Assembly (NCBI RefSeq): GCF_000242455.2
Contig: NC_019892.1
Coordinates: 8,070,744-8,134,743, forward strand
Reading direction: 5' to 3'
DNA: 64,000 nt
From: Singulisphaera acidiphila DSM 18658
GTDB lineage: Bacteria > Planctomycetota > Planctomycetia > Isosphaerales > Isosphaeraceae
This document shows, piece after piece, positions 16,897-27,700 of this stretch. Below the pieces are notes generated by a model. That model ran no database searches and was not told where the DNA came from. It saw only the letters and a list, made by a program, of their open reading frames with translations. The number at the start of each line of letters is the position of its first letter. The stretch's first letter is position 1. The translations under genes were made by a program, and so were the position numbers.

Positions 16897-19686
16897 TCAA
16901 TAAACGGCACCGATCGAGAAGTTGAAGTAGTTGACCTTGTCGCCGGGGGCCTTGGCGACGGGGAAGGCGAGGTCGAACGAGATGGGAAGCGGGCCGAATT
17001 GGGGAAGGGTTAGGCGGATGCCGGTGCCGACCGAGGCGCGGATGTTGGTGAAGTTATACCCGTTCTCCACGGTACCGAAGTCGGTGAAGACCACCTGGCG
17101 AAGCGCGTCGCTGGCGATCAGCGGGAACATATACTCAACCGAGCCAATGGCCATCATCGTGCCACCGATGTTCGAGCCGAGGACGTGCGGGCCGACACCG
17201 CGGTACTGGAAACCGCGAAGGCTACCCAGGTAACCCGCATAGAACCGCTCGTAGACCGGCGTGTCTCGGCCGGTAACGCCGAAGTGGCCTCGGAACGAAA
17301 GGATCCGCGGACCTGATCCGTCAGGACGTGTGCCGGTCGTGAAATAGGTCCGCCCTTCGATCTCGGCCTTCGGGTAGGTGAACGTCCCCCAACCCTGCTC
17401 GAACGAAAGTTCGAGGTACTGCCCTTTGTTCGGCAGAAACGGTGAATTCCGGTTATCGAACCGCAAGGTCGGGCGAAGCGTGGCGAGTGTCGTGTGCCCA
17501 GTCGCCGCCAGGTACTCGGCCGGGGCGGGGGTTCGATAGCCGTTGAAGTTGACGTCCTCGATCCGGAATGCCATGTCCGCATACGTCGAAGTGCCGAACT
17601 GTCGGCCAAGCGAAAACCGGCCACCACCGCGGCTCTCCGTCCAGTCGGGATAAACACGCTGGAAGAGGTAGCCCGATGCACCACCGCCGATCGGCAAGTC
17701 GAAGAGGTAGGGGTCTCGCAAGCTGACCGTGAACCGGTTGATCAAGGTACCGGCCATCAGCGAGACCTGAAAGTCTTGCCCACCGCCGCGAAACGCCTTG
17801 CCGCTGGTGATGTCATCGAAGCTGCGCGGGACGTTGAAAAGGTCGAAGTTCTTTTCCGTGATCGTCAGGCTGCCGTTGAGCCCCTGGAATCCGCTGGCCC
17901 CGATGCCGGCCATGAACCGTCCGGTGGGGGCTTCGCTGACCGAGGTCACGACGTCGGCGAACGACCGGTTCGGGAACGGGTCCTGGCGGTCGGGCCCCAC
18001 GTCGGTCATGTTCATGCCGGGCAGGCTCGGCTCCATGCCCGGCGGCTCACCCGCTCCGACAGGAGGAGTCGGTGACACAGCGCCCGGGGTTCCGGGCGGC
18101 ACGACCACGGGGGCCGGGGCGACCGGGTTCAAGGGCACGTCGATCGGCGGGACATCTCGCGGCGGAGCGAAAGTCTCCCCCGCGCCAAACGGCTCGAGGC
18201 CTCCGGGGCCGGTGTCGGCCGGCGGATCCACCAGCACCGGCGGAGGAAGCGCGGGGGGCTCGGGGCCCGGGTCCTGCATACGGGTGGTCGAACCGTCGGT
18301 CAGGTCGGGGATCAACCCGTCGCCGTACGGCCGCTCGGCCGGCCGCCGATTAATGATCTTGAGGTCGATAGGCTTGCCCCCCATTTCGGGAGACATGACA
18401 AAGTAGCCCGTGTTCCCCAACCGCTGCTTGAACATATCCATCCGGTTGAGGTTGAGCACTTCGCCGGGCAAGAAACCGGCCATCAACGCCTCGCGACGCA
18501 CAACCTTGTCCTTGGTCCGATCGTTCCCTCGGATGATCAGGTCGCCCATGAGATATGGCTCGCCTTCCTCGATCTCGTAGACGAGGTCGACGATGCCCTG
18601 CTGGTCCGTGTACTTGGGCTCGGGCCGGATCATCGTATCGATGCAGCCGATCTCGTAGTACTTCGTCATCAAGTTCTTGCGGTCGGCCTCTTTGAGCGTA
18701 TCGAGGATGGGCTGGCCCGAGTGCAGCATCAGCCCTTCCCTAAGCTTGGCGGTCGTAAGCTTCTTGTTCCCCTTGAACTCGATGTTGCGGACCTTGTACC
18801 GGGTCCCTTCCGAGACGACAAAGGTGATCCGCAAGTCGCCCAGGCTGGAGCCAGGCCGGGTCACGGGTCTGACCGAGACCTCAACGAACCCCTGCCCTTG
18901 GTAGTATTCCGTCAGCTTGCGAATGTCCTCATCGAGGTTATCGCGATTGTACTTGCCGCCGATCAGGCCCAGAATCGCGACCTTGCTGGTGATCTTGGTC
19001 CTGAGTGTCGCGTCGGTGGCGAAGACGTTGCCCTTGAAGTCGATCGCGCCGACTTTGTGTTTCTCGCCCTCGAAAATCTGCATGACGACGCGAGTCTGGC
19101 CCCTCTCTCCGCCCTCGAGCAGGGTGACCTCAGCGGTGTCGTATCCCTTCTCGGCATAGAGCCGGCGGATCTGATCGACCGCCAGATGGGTCCGGGCCGC
19201 GTCGGCTCGGTTCCCCTTTTTGAGCCCTGTGTTCTCCTCAACGTCCTTGAGCTTGAGGTGCTTGAGCCCTCGGAACTCAACGTGGGAGAGGACGGGGAGT
19301 TCTTTGACGACGAAGGTGAGGATGAATCCCTTGCCGTCGGGTGACTTGTCGAAGTAGGGGGCGACGTCGGAGAACCACTTGGTCCCCACCAACGTCTGGA
19401 TGTCGGCATCGATCCGTTCTTGATCGAGCGGACTCCCCTCTCGACTGAGGATCTTGGCACGGACCTGGTCGGAGGTGATCGAGACGTTCCCCTCGACACG
19501 GACCTCAACAATGGGCCCTTCCGGGAGCGCGTTTTCCTTTGCGGCCCAAGCGCGTTGGGTTGGCAGAAAGAGTGGCGCAACGGAGGCCAGCGCGAGGACA
19601 ATCCGAAGGAACGCCCCGAGTCTGGCCGCTCGAGCCGCCGGGGCCTTCCTTGGCACCGGCGGAACCATCATGACGCCGCGTGTCAT
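16897..19686 (-). CDS. bamA: Outer-membrane assembly factor BamA (Omp85)
   Basis: A 929-residue Omp85 protein. A signal segment (AFLRIVLALASVAPLFLPTQ) is followed by serial POTRA domains over about residues 55-470 (VEVRVEGNVSITSDQVRAKI, VLSHVEFRGLKHLKLKDVEE, VRNIEFKGNKKLTTAKLREG, LIIRGNDRTKDKVVRREALM). A proline-rich stretch of about 130 residues then precedes a C-terminal beta-barrel with the conserved lid-lock motif LRGFQYRG near residue 825. The chain ends in an aromatic residue (IGAVY). BamA inserts beta-barrel proteins into the outer membrane, so the window's organism has a barrel-containing outer membrane. Start at 19686 (MTRGVMM); nearby ATGs are possible and no strong ribosome-binding site decides. 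The proline-rich linker is unusual for the family. Confidence 0.93.
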   Translation of the reverse strand: MTRGVMMVPPVPRKAPAARAARLGAFLRIVLALASVAPLFLPTQRAWAAKENALPEGPIVEVRVEGNVSITSDQVRAKILSREGSPLDQERIDADIQTLVGTKWFSDVAPYFDKSPDGKGFILTFVVKELPVLSHVEFRGLKHLKLKDVEENTGLKKGNRADAARTHLAVDQIRRLYAEKGYDTAEVTLLEGGERGQTRVVMQIFEGEKHKVGAIDFKGNVFATDATLRTKITSKVAILGLIGGKYNRDNLDEDIRKLTEYYQGQGFVEVSVRPVTRPGSSLGDLRITFVVSEGTRYKVRNIEFKGNKKLTTAKLREGLMLHSGQPILDTLKEADRKNLMTKYYEIGCIDTMIRPEPKYTDQQGIVDLVYEIEEGEPYLMGDLIIRGNDRTKDKVVRREALMAGFLPGEVLNLNRMDMFKQRLGNTGYFVMSPEMGGKPIDLKIINRRPAERPYGDGLIPDLTDGSTTRMQDPGPEPPALPPPVLVDPPADTGPGGLEPFGAGETFAPPRDVPPIDVPLNPVAPAPVVVPPGTPGAVSPTPPVGAGEPPGMEPSLPGMNMTDVGPDRQDPFPNRSFADVVTSVSEAPTGRFMAGIGASGFQGLNGSLTITEKNFDLFNVPRSFDDITSGKAFRGGGQDFQVSLMAGTLINRFTVSLRDPYLFDLPIGGGASGYLFQRVYPDWTESRGGGRFSLGRQFGTSTYADMAFRIEDVNFNGYRTPAPAEYLAATGHTTLATLRPTLRFDNRNSPFLPNKGQYLELSFEQGWGTFTYPKAEIEGRTYFTTGTRPDGSGPRILSFRGHFGVTGRDTPVYERFYAGYLGSLRGFQYRGVGPHVLGSNIGGTMMAIGSVEYMFPLIASDALRQVVFTDFGTVENGYNFTNIRASVGTGIRLTLPQFGPLPISFDLAFPVAKAPGDKVNYFNFSIGAVY

Positions 19687-20263
19687 GTGAGAATTGTCCC
19701 CGAACCGATAAGAGAGAAGTCGAGTCGCCGCAACCACCTGGCTGGAAGAGAGCCGAGTGATCGGGACGGCATTTCGTTTGGCGAAGCCGATTCTTCCCGG
19801 GACAGACGTGCGGAGATCGATTGACCTCCGAACCGAATCGATGAGCGTAGCGAGAGCCCGGGCACGAGCCGTTCCCTTCCTTGGGGCGACCCGCGTTGTG
19901 ACGGCGACATGTGCGGGGCCTTGTACCCGAGTTAACGGGAACCCGCAACCCCGGATCTTCCCGCGCCTATCTGAAACAATTTACAGAATTGCCGCAAACC
20001 GTTGACGCTCCTTCCTCTTATCGCTCGCCCCAACGGCGAGTGGGGAGCGTCCACTCCCTGTCTTCCGCCCGACTGATTCCCACGCGAAGAACCAGAACGG
20101 CGTGCTACTTACACTACCCGCTTGCCCAAAAGGCGTGCGAGCACGCATGGACTCGCAGGCTTCCGACCGACTCCCACTCTCAAGCGAAGCCATCAAGCAA
20201 GAATCTCACACACCCCACCCGCCTATGAATCAAAGCCATAGCAAACGCCAATCTCCGCACAAC
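19687..20263. other. Intergenic stretch upstream of bamA, no gene seen
   Basis: 577 bases between bamA and the terminator of the DUF1559 gene, with only short unsupported reading frames. The bamA promoter should lie in its left half. Confidence 0.4.
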
Positions 20264-20306
20264 AAAAAACCCACCCTGAGACAGCCTTTCAGCTGTCCCC
20301 TGGTGG
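20264..20306 (-). terminator. Terminator closing the secretion/pilus cluster
   Basis: On the minus strand, CCCACC (outer) and GACAGC/GCTGTC (inner) arms close a nested hairpin whose last base is followed by TTTTTTGTTG. It lies 58 bases after the stop of the DUF1559 gene and ends the long minus-strand gene run. Confidence 0.85.
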
Positions 20307-20363
20307 GCAATGTCCCGCGCCTATCCGCGACGCAAACGACTCCCATCGTCTATCAGGACGCAA

Positions 20364-21569
20364 TCAATTTGCGAACGCATCCTGGCTGAGTGGCGCCTGA
20401 CGGAACGCGACGGGCAGCTTGCTACCGGCCGGCGTGATCATCTTGGAATAGACCGTCCCATCAATGGTCGAGCTAATGAATCGCGTTGCACCATCGGTGA
20501 AGACCATGTTGCAGCCCGAGGGGTGACCGCTGTTGGAGAAGGGGAACGTCCCCTTGATGACTACATTCTGACCACCATTGATGTAATCACCATTGGTAGA
20601 GGAGTTGGTATTCGACTGCTTCCAGCCCGGTCCATCCACGGGAGGATTCGTGGTGAAGTCGGCTTGAAGTGACAGAGGAGCGGTTCCGCCCACGCAGGTA
20701 CGTACCGCACCGGTAGCCCCACACACGTTGGGTGATCCAATGAACATGCAGTAGTTGGGGAGCGGGCAGGCCCAGTTGGTGGGAGAACCACCGCTGAGTG
20801 TACCAGAACTGTCGAAGCCCGCCATGGTGTTTTCGCTGATCAAGAGCGTGTTGCTAGAGCCATCGGTAATCGCAGCAGGTGTCGTCTTGTAATCAAACGA
20901 GGCACCACCAGCCTGGGAACCGAGAAACATGACACCCAGTCGTTGTGGGATCCCTGTCCCCCACTCCATCGTCACGAACGACGGGCTGACCGGAGTTGGA
21001 GTCGCATTAGGAACGCCCCCGGTATAACTCGCCTGAGTACCGTGAAAAAGCGTGAAGCCGCCATTAACCACATAGCTCAAGTTCCCCTGACCAAGTTGAG
21101 CCGAGGAATCGTCGGGGCACCGCAAAACGCCAAGAGCCGTGTTACCAATCGATAGATTGGCCGGTTGTCCTGAAATCGACTGAGTCGACCACATGTAGGG
21201 TTTCGCGTGATCCCACGCGTTGGCGAGATCTTGCTGGTCGAGGTACGGCAAGATGTCAACAACCCAGTTCGACATCCAGGTCGCCTTAACAGTGTCAGCG
21301 ATCGTGCCTGGTGCGAGCGAACTGGTGATGGACGCACCTGACGTGTCATTGAAGGTTCCGGCGTTAGGAAACGTATTCTTCGATGACGAGAAGTTGATCA
21401 GAGCCAGGCCGAGCTGTCTCATGTTGTTGGCGCACTGGGTCCGGCGGCCCGCTTCGCGTGCGGCGTTAACCGCCGGCAGCAGCAACCCGACCAGGACGCC
21501 GATGATGCTGATAACCACCAGCAACTCGATCAGCGTGAAACCAAGACGTTGGCGTCGGCGGTGAAGCAT
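20364..21569 (-). CDS. DUF1559 prepilin-like protein at the end of the Gsp cluster
   Basis: A 401-residue protein of the planctomycete DUF1559 family. The type III signal reads RLG then FTLIELLVVISIIGVLVG (cleavage after Gly, Glu at +5), continuing to LLPAVNAAREAGRRTQCANN. The C-terminus carries the H-x9-DG motif (HPSGCNMVFTDG). Such proteins are processed by a prepilin peptidase and are thought to sit in pilus-like or surface structures. The start has AAAGGA upstream. It follows the 2246-residue GspK-like gene by 161 bases and is the last gene before a strong terminator, so it is probably co-transcribed with the pseudopilins. Its role within the machine is inferred from position only. Confidence 0.88.
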   Translation of the reverse strand: MLHRRRQRLGFTLIELLVVISIIGVLVGLLLPAVNAAREAGRRTQCANNMRQLGLALINFSSSKNTFPNAGTFNDTSGASITSSLAPGTIADTVKATWMSNWVVDILPYLDQQDLANAWDHAKPYMWSTQSISGQPANLSIGNTALGVLRCPDDSSAQLGQGNLSYVVNGGFTLFHGTQASYTGGVPNATPTPVSPSFVTMEWGTGIPQRLGVMFLGSQAGGASFDYKTTPAAITDGSSNTLLISENTMAGFDSSGTLSGGSPTNWACPLPNYCMFIGSPNVCGATGAVRTCVGGTAPLSLQADFTTNPPVDGPGWKQSNTNSSTNGDYINGGQNVVIKGTFPFSNSGHPSGCNMVFTDGATRFISSTIDGTVYSKMITPAGSKLPVAFRQAPLSQDAFAN

Positions 21570-21730
21570 AAAAGGGGTCCTTTCTGACTGGCGCGGTAAG
21601 GACGACGGGAGTTGACCTCATATTCTAGCCACTGCGGGTTCCCTAGGACAAGGGATTTCCTTCTGTCACCCAGCCCGTGCCCCCCAAAGCCTTCAACCGG
21701 CGGCACGGGCCTCAACTGATTGTCAATCGA

Positions 21731-24700
21731 TCATTCGATCGTCTGACGGTAAGTGATACAGTCGCGGAAGTTCCCCGGCGCCTGTGGGCTGAAGCCCACC
21801 GCGCGGGTGCGATCGATAATGAAGAACGACCGATAACGGACGTTCTTGCCATTCTGGATGTTGAGTTCTTGGCCGAGATGATCGTAGGCAAGCCCCGGGG
21901 CGGCGTTGCCGATGGTCGGATCTCCTTGCTTAGTAACCTCGAAGAAACCAACAGTAATCCAGACCGCGTACTGATGCGTACGGACGGTGGTCAGATTCGT
22001 GACTTTGTGCAGCCAGTCGGAACGGAACGCAGGGTGCTGGCGGTTGTCATTCCTGTCTGTGGGCGCTGGCGGGTTTACCGTCGTATTGGCTCCCAAGTAG
22101 AAGTTGGGAACGAACACGTAAGGAGCCGGAGGAGTCGCACCAGCGGGCACCGTGGTGGGGATGGCCGACAGATCGACCGCCGTATTGGCGAGGTTCGCGT
22201 TTAGGTTCTGCCAGTTGACGAATGGGTCGCCCGTGAAGTTCGCAGTGACAGTCGCCCCGACATGGGTGCTCGGCCAATTCGATGCGTTGCCCGGATAGAC
22301 CGCAGGATCAGTTCCCCCTGGGGGCGCCGGGAAATTGATCGCGCCAGCGGTGAGATAGAACGTGGGATTGCCCCAGACATCGGGGAGTTGGAACAAGCGG
22401 CGAGCCGGGACAGGCGGGGGCGAAACGGGATTGTTCTGAGTGAAGAGGTAAGGGTTCTTCACGCCCGGGTCGCCAACATAGGTGGGGTATGGCGCCGTGC
22501 TCCCGTCCTTCGCCGTCGTCAAAGTGGCCCACGCAGGCTGCCAGGGGGCATAGGTCGTCGAATCGGTCGGCGGCAGCGCGGCGGGCCGCATCACAGTATA
22601 GTCGACGTTTGGATACGACAGAGCATGAAAGGGCCGTTCCGAAGCGACCAACGTGGTCGTCCCGTCGGGATCCCCAACGTGGCCGGTCTGGTGGGCAAAC
22701 ATATAGCCCGACCCACCATGCCTGAGCTTGAGGAAATCACTGAAGGCCGCCTTCATCCTATTGTCGAAGATTGGCACGGTCGAACCGTAGCTCGCGAGCG
22801 GGTCGAGCGCCATGAAGCCCTGGTTCGGCATCTGGTAAGTGCTATTGGGAAAACCGTTGACGTTTACCTGAGTCACCGCCTGGGGAGGTGACGCGGCGGC
22901 ATTGCTCAGGTTAAGTTGCTGAACGTTCAGCCGCGTGGCTCCCATGTTGTCGATGTCTTCCTGAGCCGGAGAGAAGAACGGCGGTGTGAAGTTGCGAACG
23001 TAGCCGAGCGTCTTCAGCCACGACTCGCTCATCACGGCAAAGAAGACCTCCTCATCAATGATCAGGTTGAGGTTGAGCAGGCCGGGCTTGAGATCCTGAC
23101 GCGCCCAGTCGTAGTTCGTCCCGTCCGCGACGAGACCAGTCGAACCATTGGCCGGGCTTGGCACATCAAAAAATTCAAACATCCGGAACCAGCCGGCACC
23201 ACTCGGCCCCCCGATGTAATTCGGAACGACCGGGAAATTCGCATTCAGAGTTCCCGCAACGGCGATTGGGAATGTCGCATTGAAGTTCGGCGTCTGATGG
23301 ATCGGAGCGGGACCTGTCGGTGGGACTGGCCAGGTGACCATAGTGGGAATCGGCGACCCGGGAATCGAAGGTTCCGACTGCGCCGTGTAGAAGAACTCAT
23401 CCATCAGATAGGGGAACGTGTGCGGCTCGGAGGTCGTGGCAGGAACGCCAGTCGAACCCGCCGTAACCTTTGCCGACGGGTTGGTGAAAAGGGTCGGCAA
23501 TGGCGGGGGCGTGCCCCCCATAGTCGGCGGATTCACGGGGATCGGCGGCGCGAGCTCGACGAACTGTTTGGTGAAGAGGCCGGGAGGACAACCGGGGACC
23601 ATCAAGAGTTCGGCGACACTCGTGAAGTCGCGATCATTGAATTGCATCATATCCCAGTCGTAATCGTCTTTATTCTGAGTCTCTTCACCAGGGGCCTTCC
23701 CAAGCGTGTTGTAGATCGCTCCCGTCGAGGAAGCCCCGGCGGTCCAGTTCCCCTTGAAGTGGGAACCCGTATCTCCTGAAAGGCCCTTGATCGGCTGTTC
23801 GGTATAACCGTAAGCAGGAACGCAGTAATTGACCGCACCCACGACAGGGGGTATTGGGGGCACGGCGTGTCCGCCGCGGAATGGTTGCAAACGCCTCTGA
23901 GAATAGAGAGTACCGTCGGCTGGGGTCGGGGATACCGTGCCCCCGCTACCAACCGCAGTCGTCTTGTTGTACAAAAACCTGAAGCAGTCGACGACCACCC
24001 GGTTTTCGTTAGGTCGGGCAGGATCGTAACTCGTGTCGAACGGGTTCGCAGGGCGACGGAGATAGAGCCAGTAGTAGTTTCCAGTCGTTGCCGTCTGCAG
24101 ATTCGTATTGTTGACCAGGTCGATCGTCGCATCCGCCGTGGGTGGGGACGTCTCGATGCCCGACGAAAGGGCGGCATCCTGGATCACGTAGGCTTTGGGG
24201 GCATTATTTGTAATCGCCCGAATCGGATTGGTGAGACCGCCGGGATCGGTGGTGCCAATCGAAGCGAGTTTTTTGTTCGAAACCGTGACACCCAGGGGAG
24301 GAGTGGGCGCAGCCGGAGGTAAGGTCGTCATCGGGAGTTGACCCGTGAATGGGTCGGGGCGACCGGCCGGGGTATCGGGCAGAATGATAAAATCCCACCC
24401 ATCCAACTTGAGATCACAGGCTTTCGGATCGGACCCGGCCGGATTCGTGGCTGTAGGTGCCGGTGCAGGCGCGGTCAGGGTATTGACCAGTTCGACCCAC
24501 ATTCGAGGCGTATCCGGCGCGGGCGCCCCCGAATATTGGAAGGTATAGGCAAGCACCTCAGTGATCGCTACGGGGTTATACTCCATGCCATACTGAATCA
24601 CATAGGGCGAATTCTGATTATCGTACAACTGTGAATAGCTAGGGGGTGGCACATTGTTGGTGCCATTCCACGGGAGGCCCAGTTGAGAATTTGGGACCCC

Positions 24701-27700
24701 CCCGGGGGGCGTGAACGCCAGGGTTGCAGGCTCTGTCGCCGTGGCCGCAGTGGCATAGTAAACATCAGTATTGACGAACCGCGTCGACGTGCAGTCCGGA
24801 TCGCGGAAGTCGATGATGTTGGTCACGTACTGGCTCAACTGGACCAGCTCTTCCGGCGTGTCGACCGCCTTGGGCGGAAGGATCATCTTGAGCAGTTGAT
24901 AGGTCTCGCGAATCCACTTTTGCCGCACGGGCTCGTCGTAACGATTCGACACCGGCAGCGGGTAGTTGAGGTTGATCTTGCGATCGCGGTGCGCCAGCGA
25001 CGGGAGCCTCCGCGGAACGGTGTAACCAGGACTGGTCATCCTGCTGTCGTACGCATCGGCATGGAAACCGTGAAGATAATCGATCGTGCTGAGGGTGGCG
25101 TCCTTGAGCGAGAGATTGGCGCCGCTCGCATTTGCCGTGGCGTAAAACTGGCTATTGCCATAAGGAGCGTTCGTCTCCGTGACCAGAGGCCACTGCGGGT
25201 CACCGGCCGGATTGTCATTGGCCCAAACAAAATTCGTCGGCTCCCAACTCTCAATGGAGAAGAGTCGGCGACGGCGGGTCCCATCTTTCGGATTCGTAAA
25301 CGAGACAGGCGCCAGATCCTTGAGACGACTTGCGAGTGACAAGCCGTCCGTGTCTTGCTGGCGATAGAGCCATTCCAGGTCGCTGGGTCCGAATGGCTGG
25401 TCGCTCGACTGTGGACTGTAAACATTCATCTCGTCCGCTTCATTCAGGCTGGCCAACCAGGGATACGAACTTGAGGCGAATGCGTTCGGATTTATGACGG
25501 GAAGTGTGTTGATAGACTGGTCGAACCTCGGCGCCCAGGAATTAAGGGGGGCAACGGTCGGGTCCGGAAAAGTGTTGGACGGCATCCCACCGATGAACTG
25601 CGACAGTGTGACGATGTTCCCCGGAGGCGTCGGCATCCGGTACGATTCAAAACCGTGGTAAAGGTTATTGGTCAGGTCAACGGGGACAACCTGCTGAGTC
25701 GGCGCGACACCGACTGGCGCCGAGTTCATCGGAGGCGCGGGCTTCCCGATCCCCTGCAGCCAGTAGGCACCCGACTCGTAAGGATACCAGATGGGTTTGG
25801 TTGGAATTGCAGGGGCCGTTGTCGGCAGGGGCGCGGCAGGAAGGTCAAGCCCTGGAGGAGTCGCCATCACCAGGCCCGGGGGCCGAAAATGCTTGACGTA
25901 CGCGACACGTCCGACTTTGTCACCGCCGAGGAGCGGCGTAACGGTCCCGATTGCGGTCGAGAAGGGATTCACAAGGCTATTGACAATGCCATCACCCATC
26001 ACGTCGATCGGGGTCACGAAACGGCGCAGCCGCTCCACGGGCAGGACCAACGAGCCGCTCAAATCCAGGAAGTCGGCGTTCTCTCCAAGGGTCGTGATCG
26101 CCCCCCCTCCCGTATTGGACGGATACCAGTCGAAGGTGTTGCGGTTGTCATCCCGCGCATCACCGTAGCGGGGTGTCAACGTACCCGCGACGGCCGTCCA
26201 CTGGCCGGAAACACCCGCGCGGACCTGGTTTTCGTACTGGTAGATAGGCGAAGCTGGCGCCCAACCCGACAGTGGCGGCGCGGCCACATTAATTGCATTA
26301 GCCAAGGGCAAAATCGATAGTGCAACCGGTTGATCCGCAGGCTCACCCCAACGTCCGGCGATCGGAGTTGTCGTCGTGGTCGTACTGGCATCTCCCGCAT
26401 CCAGAACGCCATTGGGCAAGTACGTAACCTTGCCGTTGACGAAGACGAAATTCGAGTCGCCGCTGGTCGGCACCTCGACACCTGAGGCGTTTTTAACCAG
26501 GCCCGGAGAGCGAGTTCCGGCGAGGAGATTGCGCAACTGAGTCAGACTAACCGGCACTCCCGCGTTACCCCACCATTGGGTATTTGCATAGGTGGTAAAG
26601 TCATTCGTTGCGTCACCGGCCGTATAGACTCCCGCGCCGTTGACAACTCCGCCCGCAGTCCCGCCCGCGTTGTCGGTCGGGGAGTAAAGTTGCACTCCAG
26701 CCGCCCCCCGCATAAACGCGTTCTGGAGAGCGTAGGTCGGATCGACCTCGGAAGGTGAGTAACCTTTACCTGAAGCATGGGCCAAGAGCGGTACACCGTA
26801 ATGCTGCAATGTGCTCACGGGGTCTTGCCCGAGGAGCGAGCGGAGTTGGAGGTTCCCCGCCGTGTTGAGCGGGATCCGGCCGTTAAGCCCGATAACCATA
26901 AAAGCAAACAACGGCTTAAACAGTCGCCCATCCGTATTCCGCCGCGCAGGATAGCCAAGGTCGAGCCACACCGAGTCGGAGTTCCCGTCGCCGTCGTTAT
27001 CCACGTCGTATTGGATCTTCCCGTTCGGGTCGGGATGGAGGTTGGGGAAAGCGAGCGCACTGTGTCCGTCCGCCTGTCGCGGCCGAAGGATCTTCGAGGC
27101 GGAGAACGGGTTCTGGCTTGTCCAGTCGTCGTAGTAGCTCAACGGATCGTTCTTCGTCGGTGCCGTTACAGACTGGTCACTGATGAGGATCCCGGGCCGG
27201 TGAAATGACGGGATCATGACCTGACCGTCGCCGCTCTGCATCGCGAGGAACCAGTTCTCCAAGTCACAGGCGTCGTAGTCTTCATCCATACCGCAGATGG
27301 AGGGCGATCCGTACGAGAACGGGGTCAGGAAATTATCCTTGGTGTTGATGTTCCCGGTAAGGATGTTCCCGTTGGTCCGAAAATTCGCGTACTGAGCCAT
27401 CCCCCGGTTCTGGAGCGCTGGAGCGTTGACGGCAGCAATCTTTGAGCCGAGGACTGGGTCGAGGATCTGGTCTAGGCCCGACACACCCGGCCCGTTGAAC
27501 GCATGAAGGAACCGGCCATCGAGAGTAAAGGTTCCTGCGAGGTTCGACGTGGTGTTATTGAGAGTCCGCCATCGAAGCCCAACGAGGGTGCTCTGACCCG
27601 GCGTTGCGGTTTTCAGATTAGTGACATAGTCGTAGTTGTAGTAGTTGTAGTTTTGAATCGGCGGGTAGTCCGCGTCTGGCTGATAATCTGTCCCGCCGTA

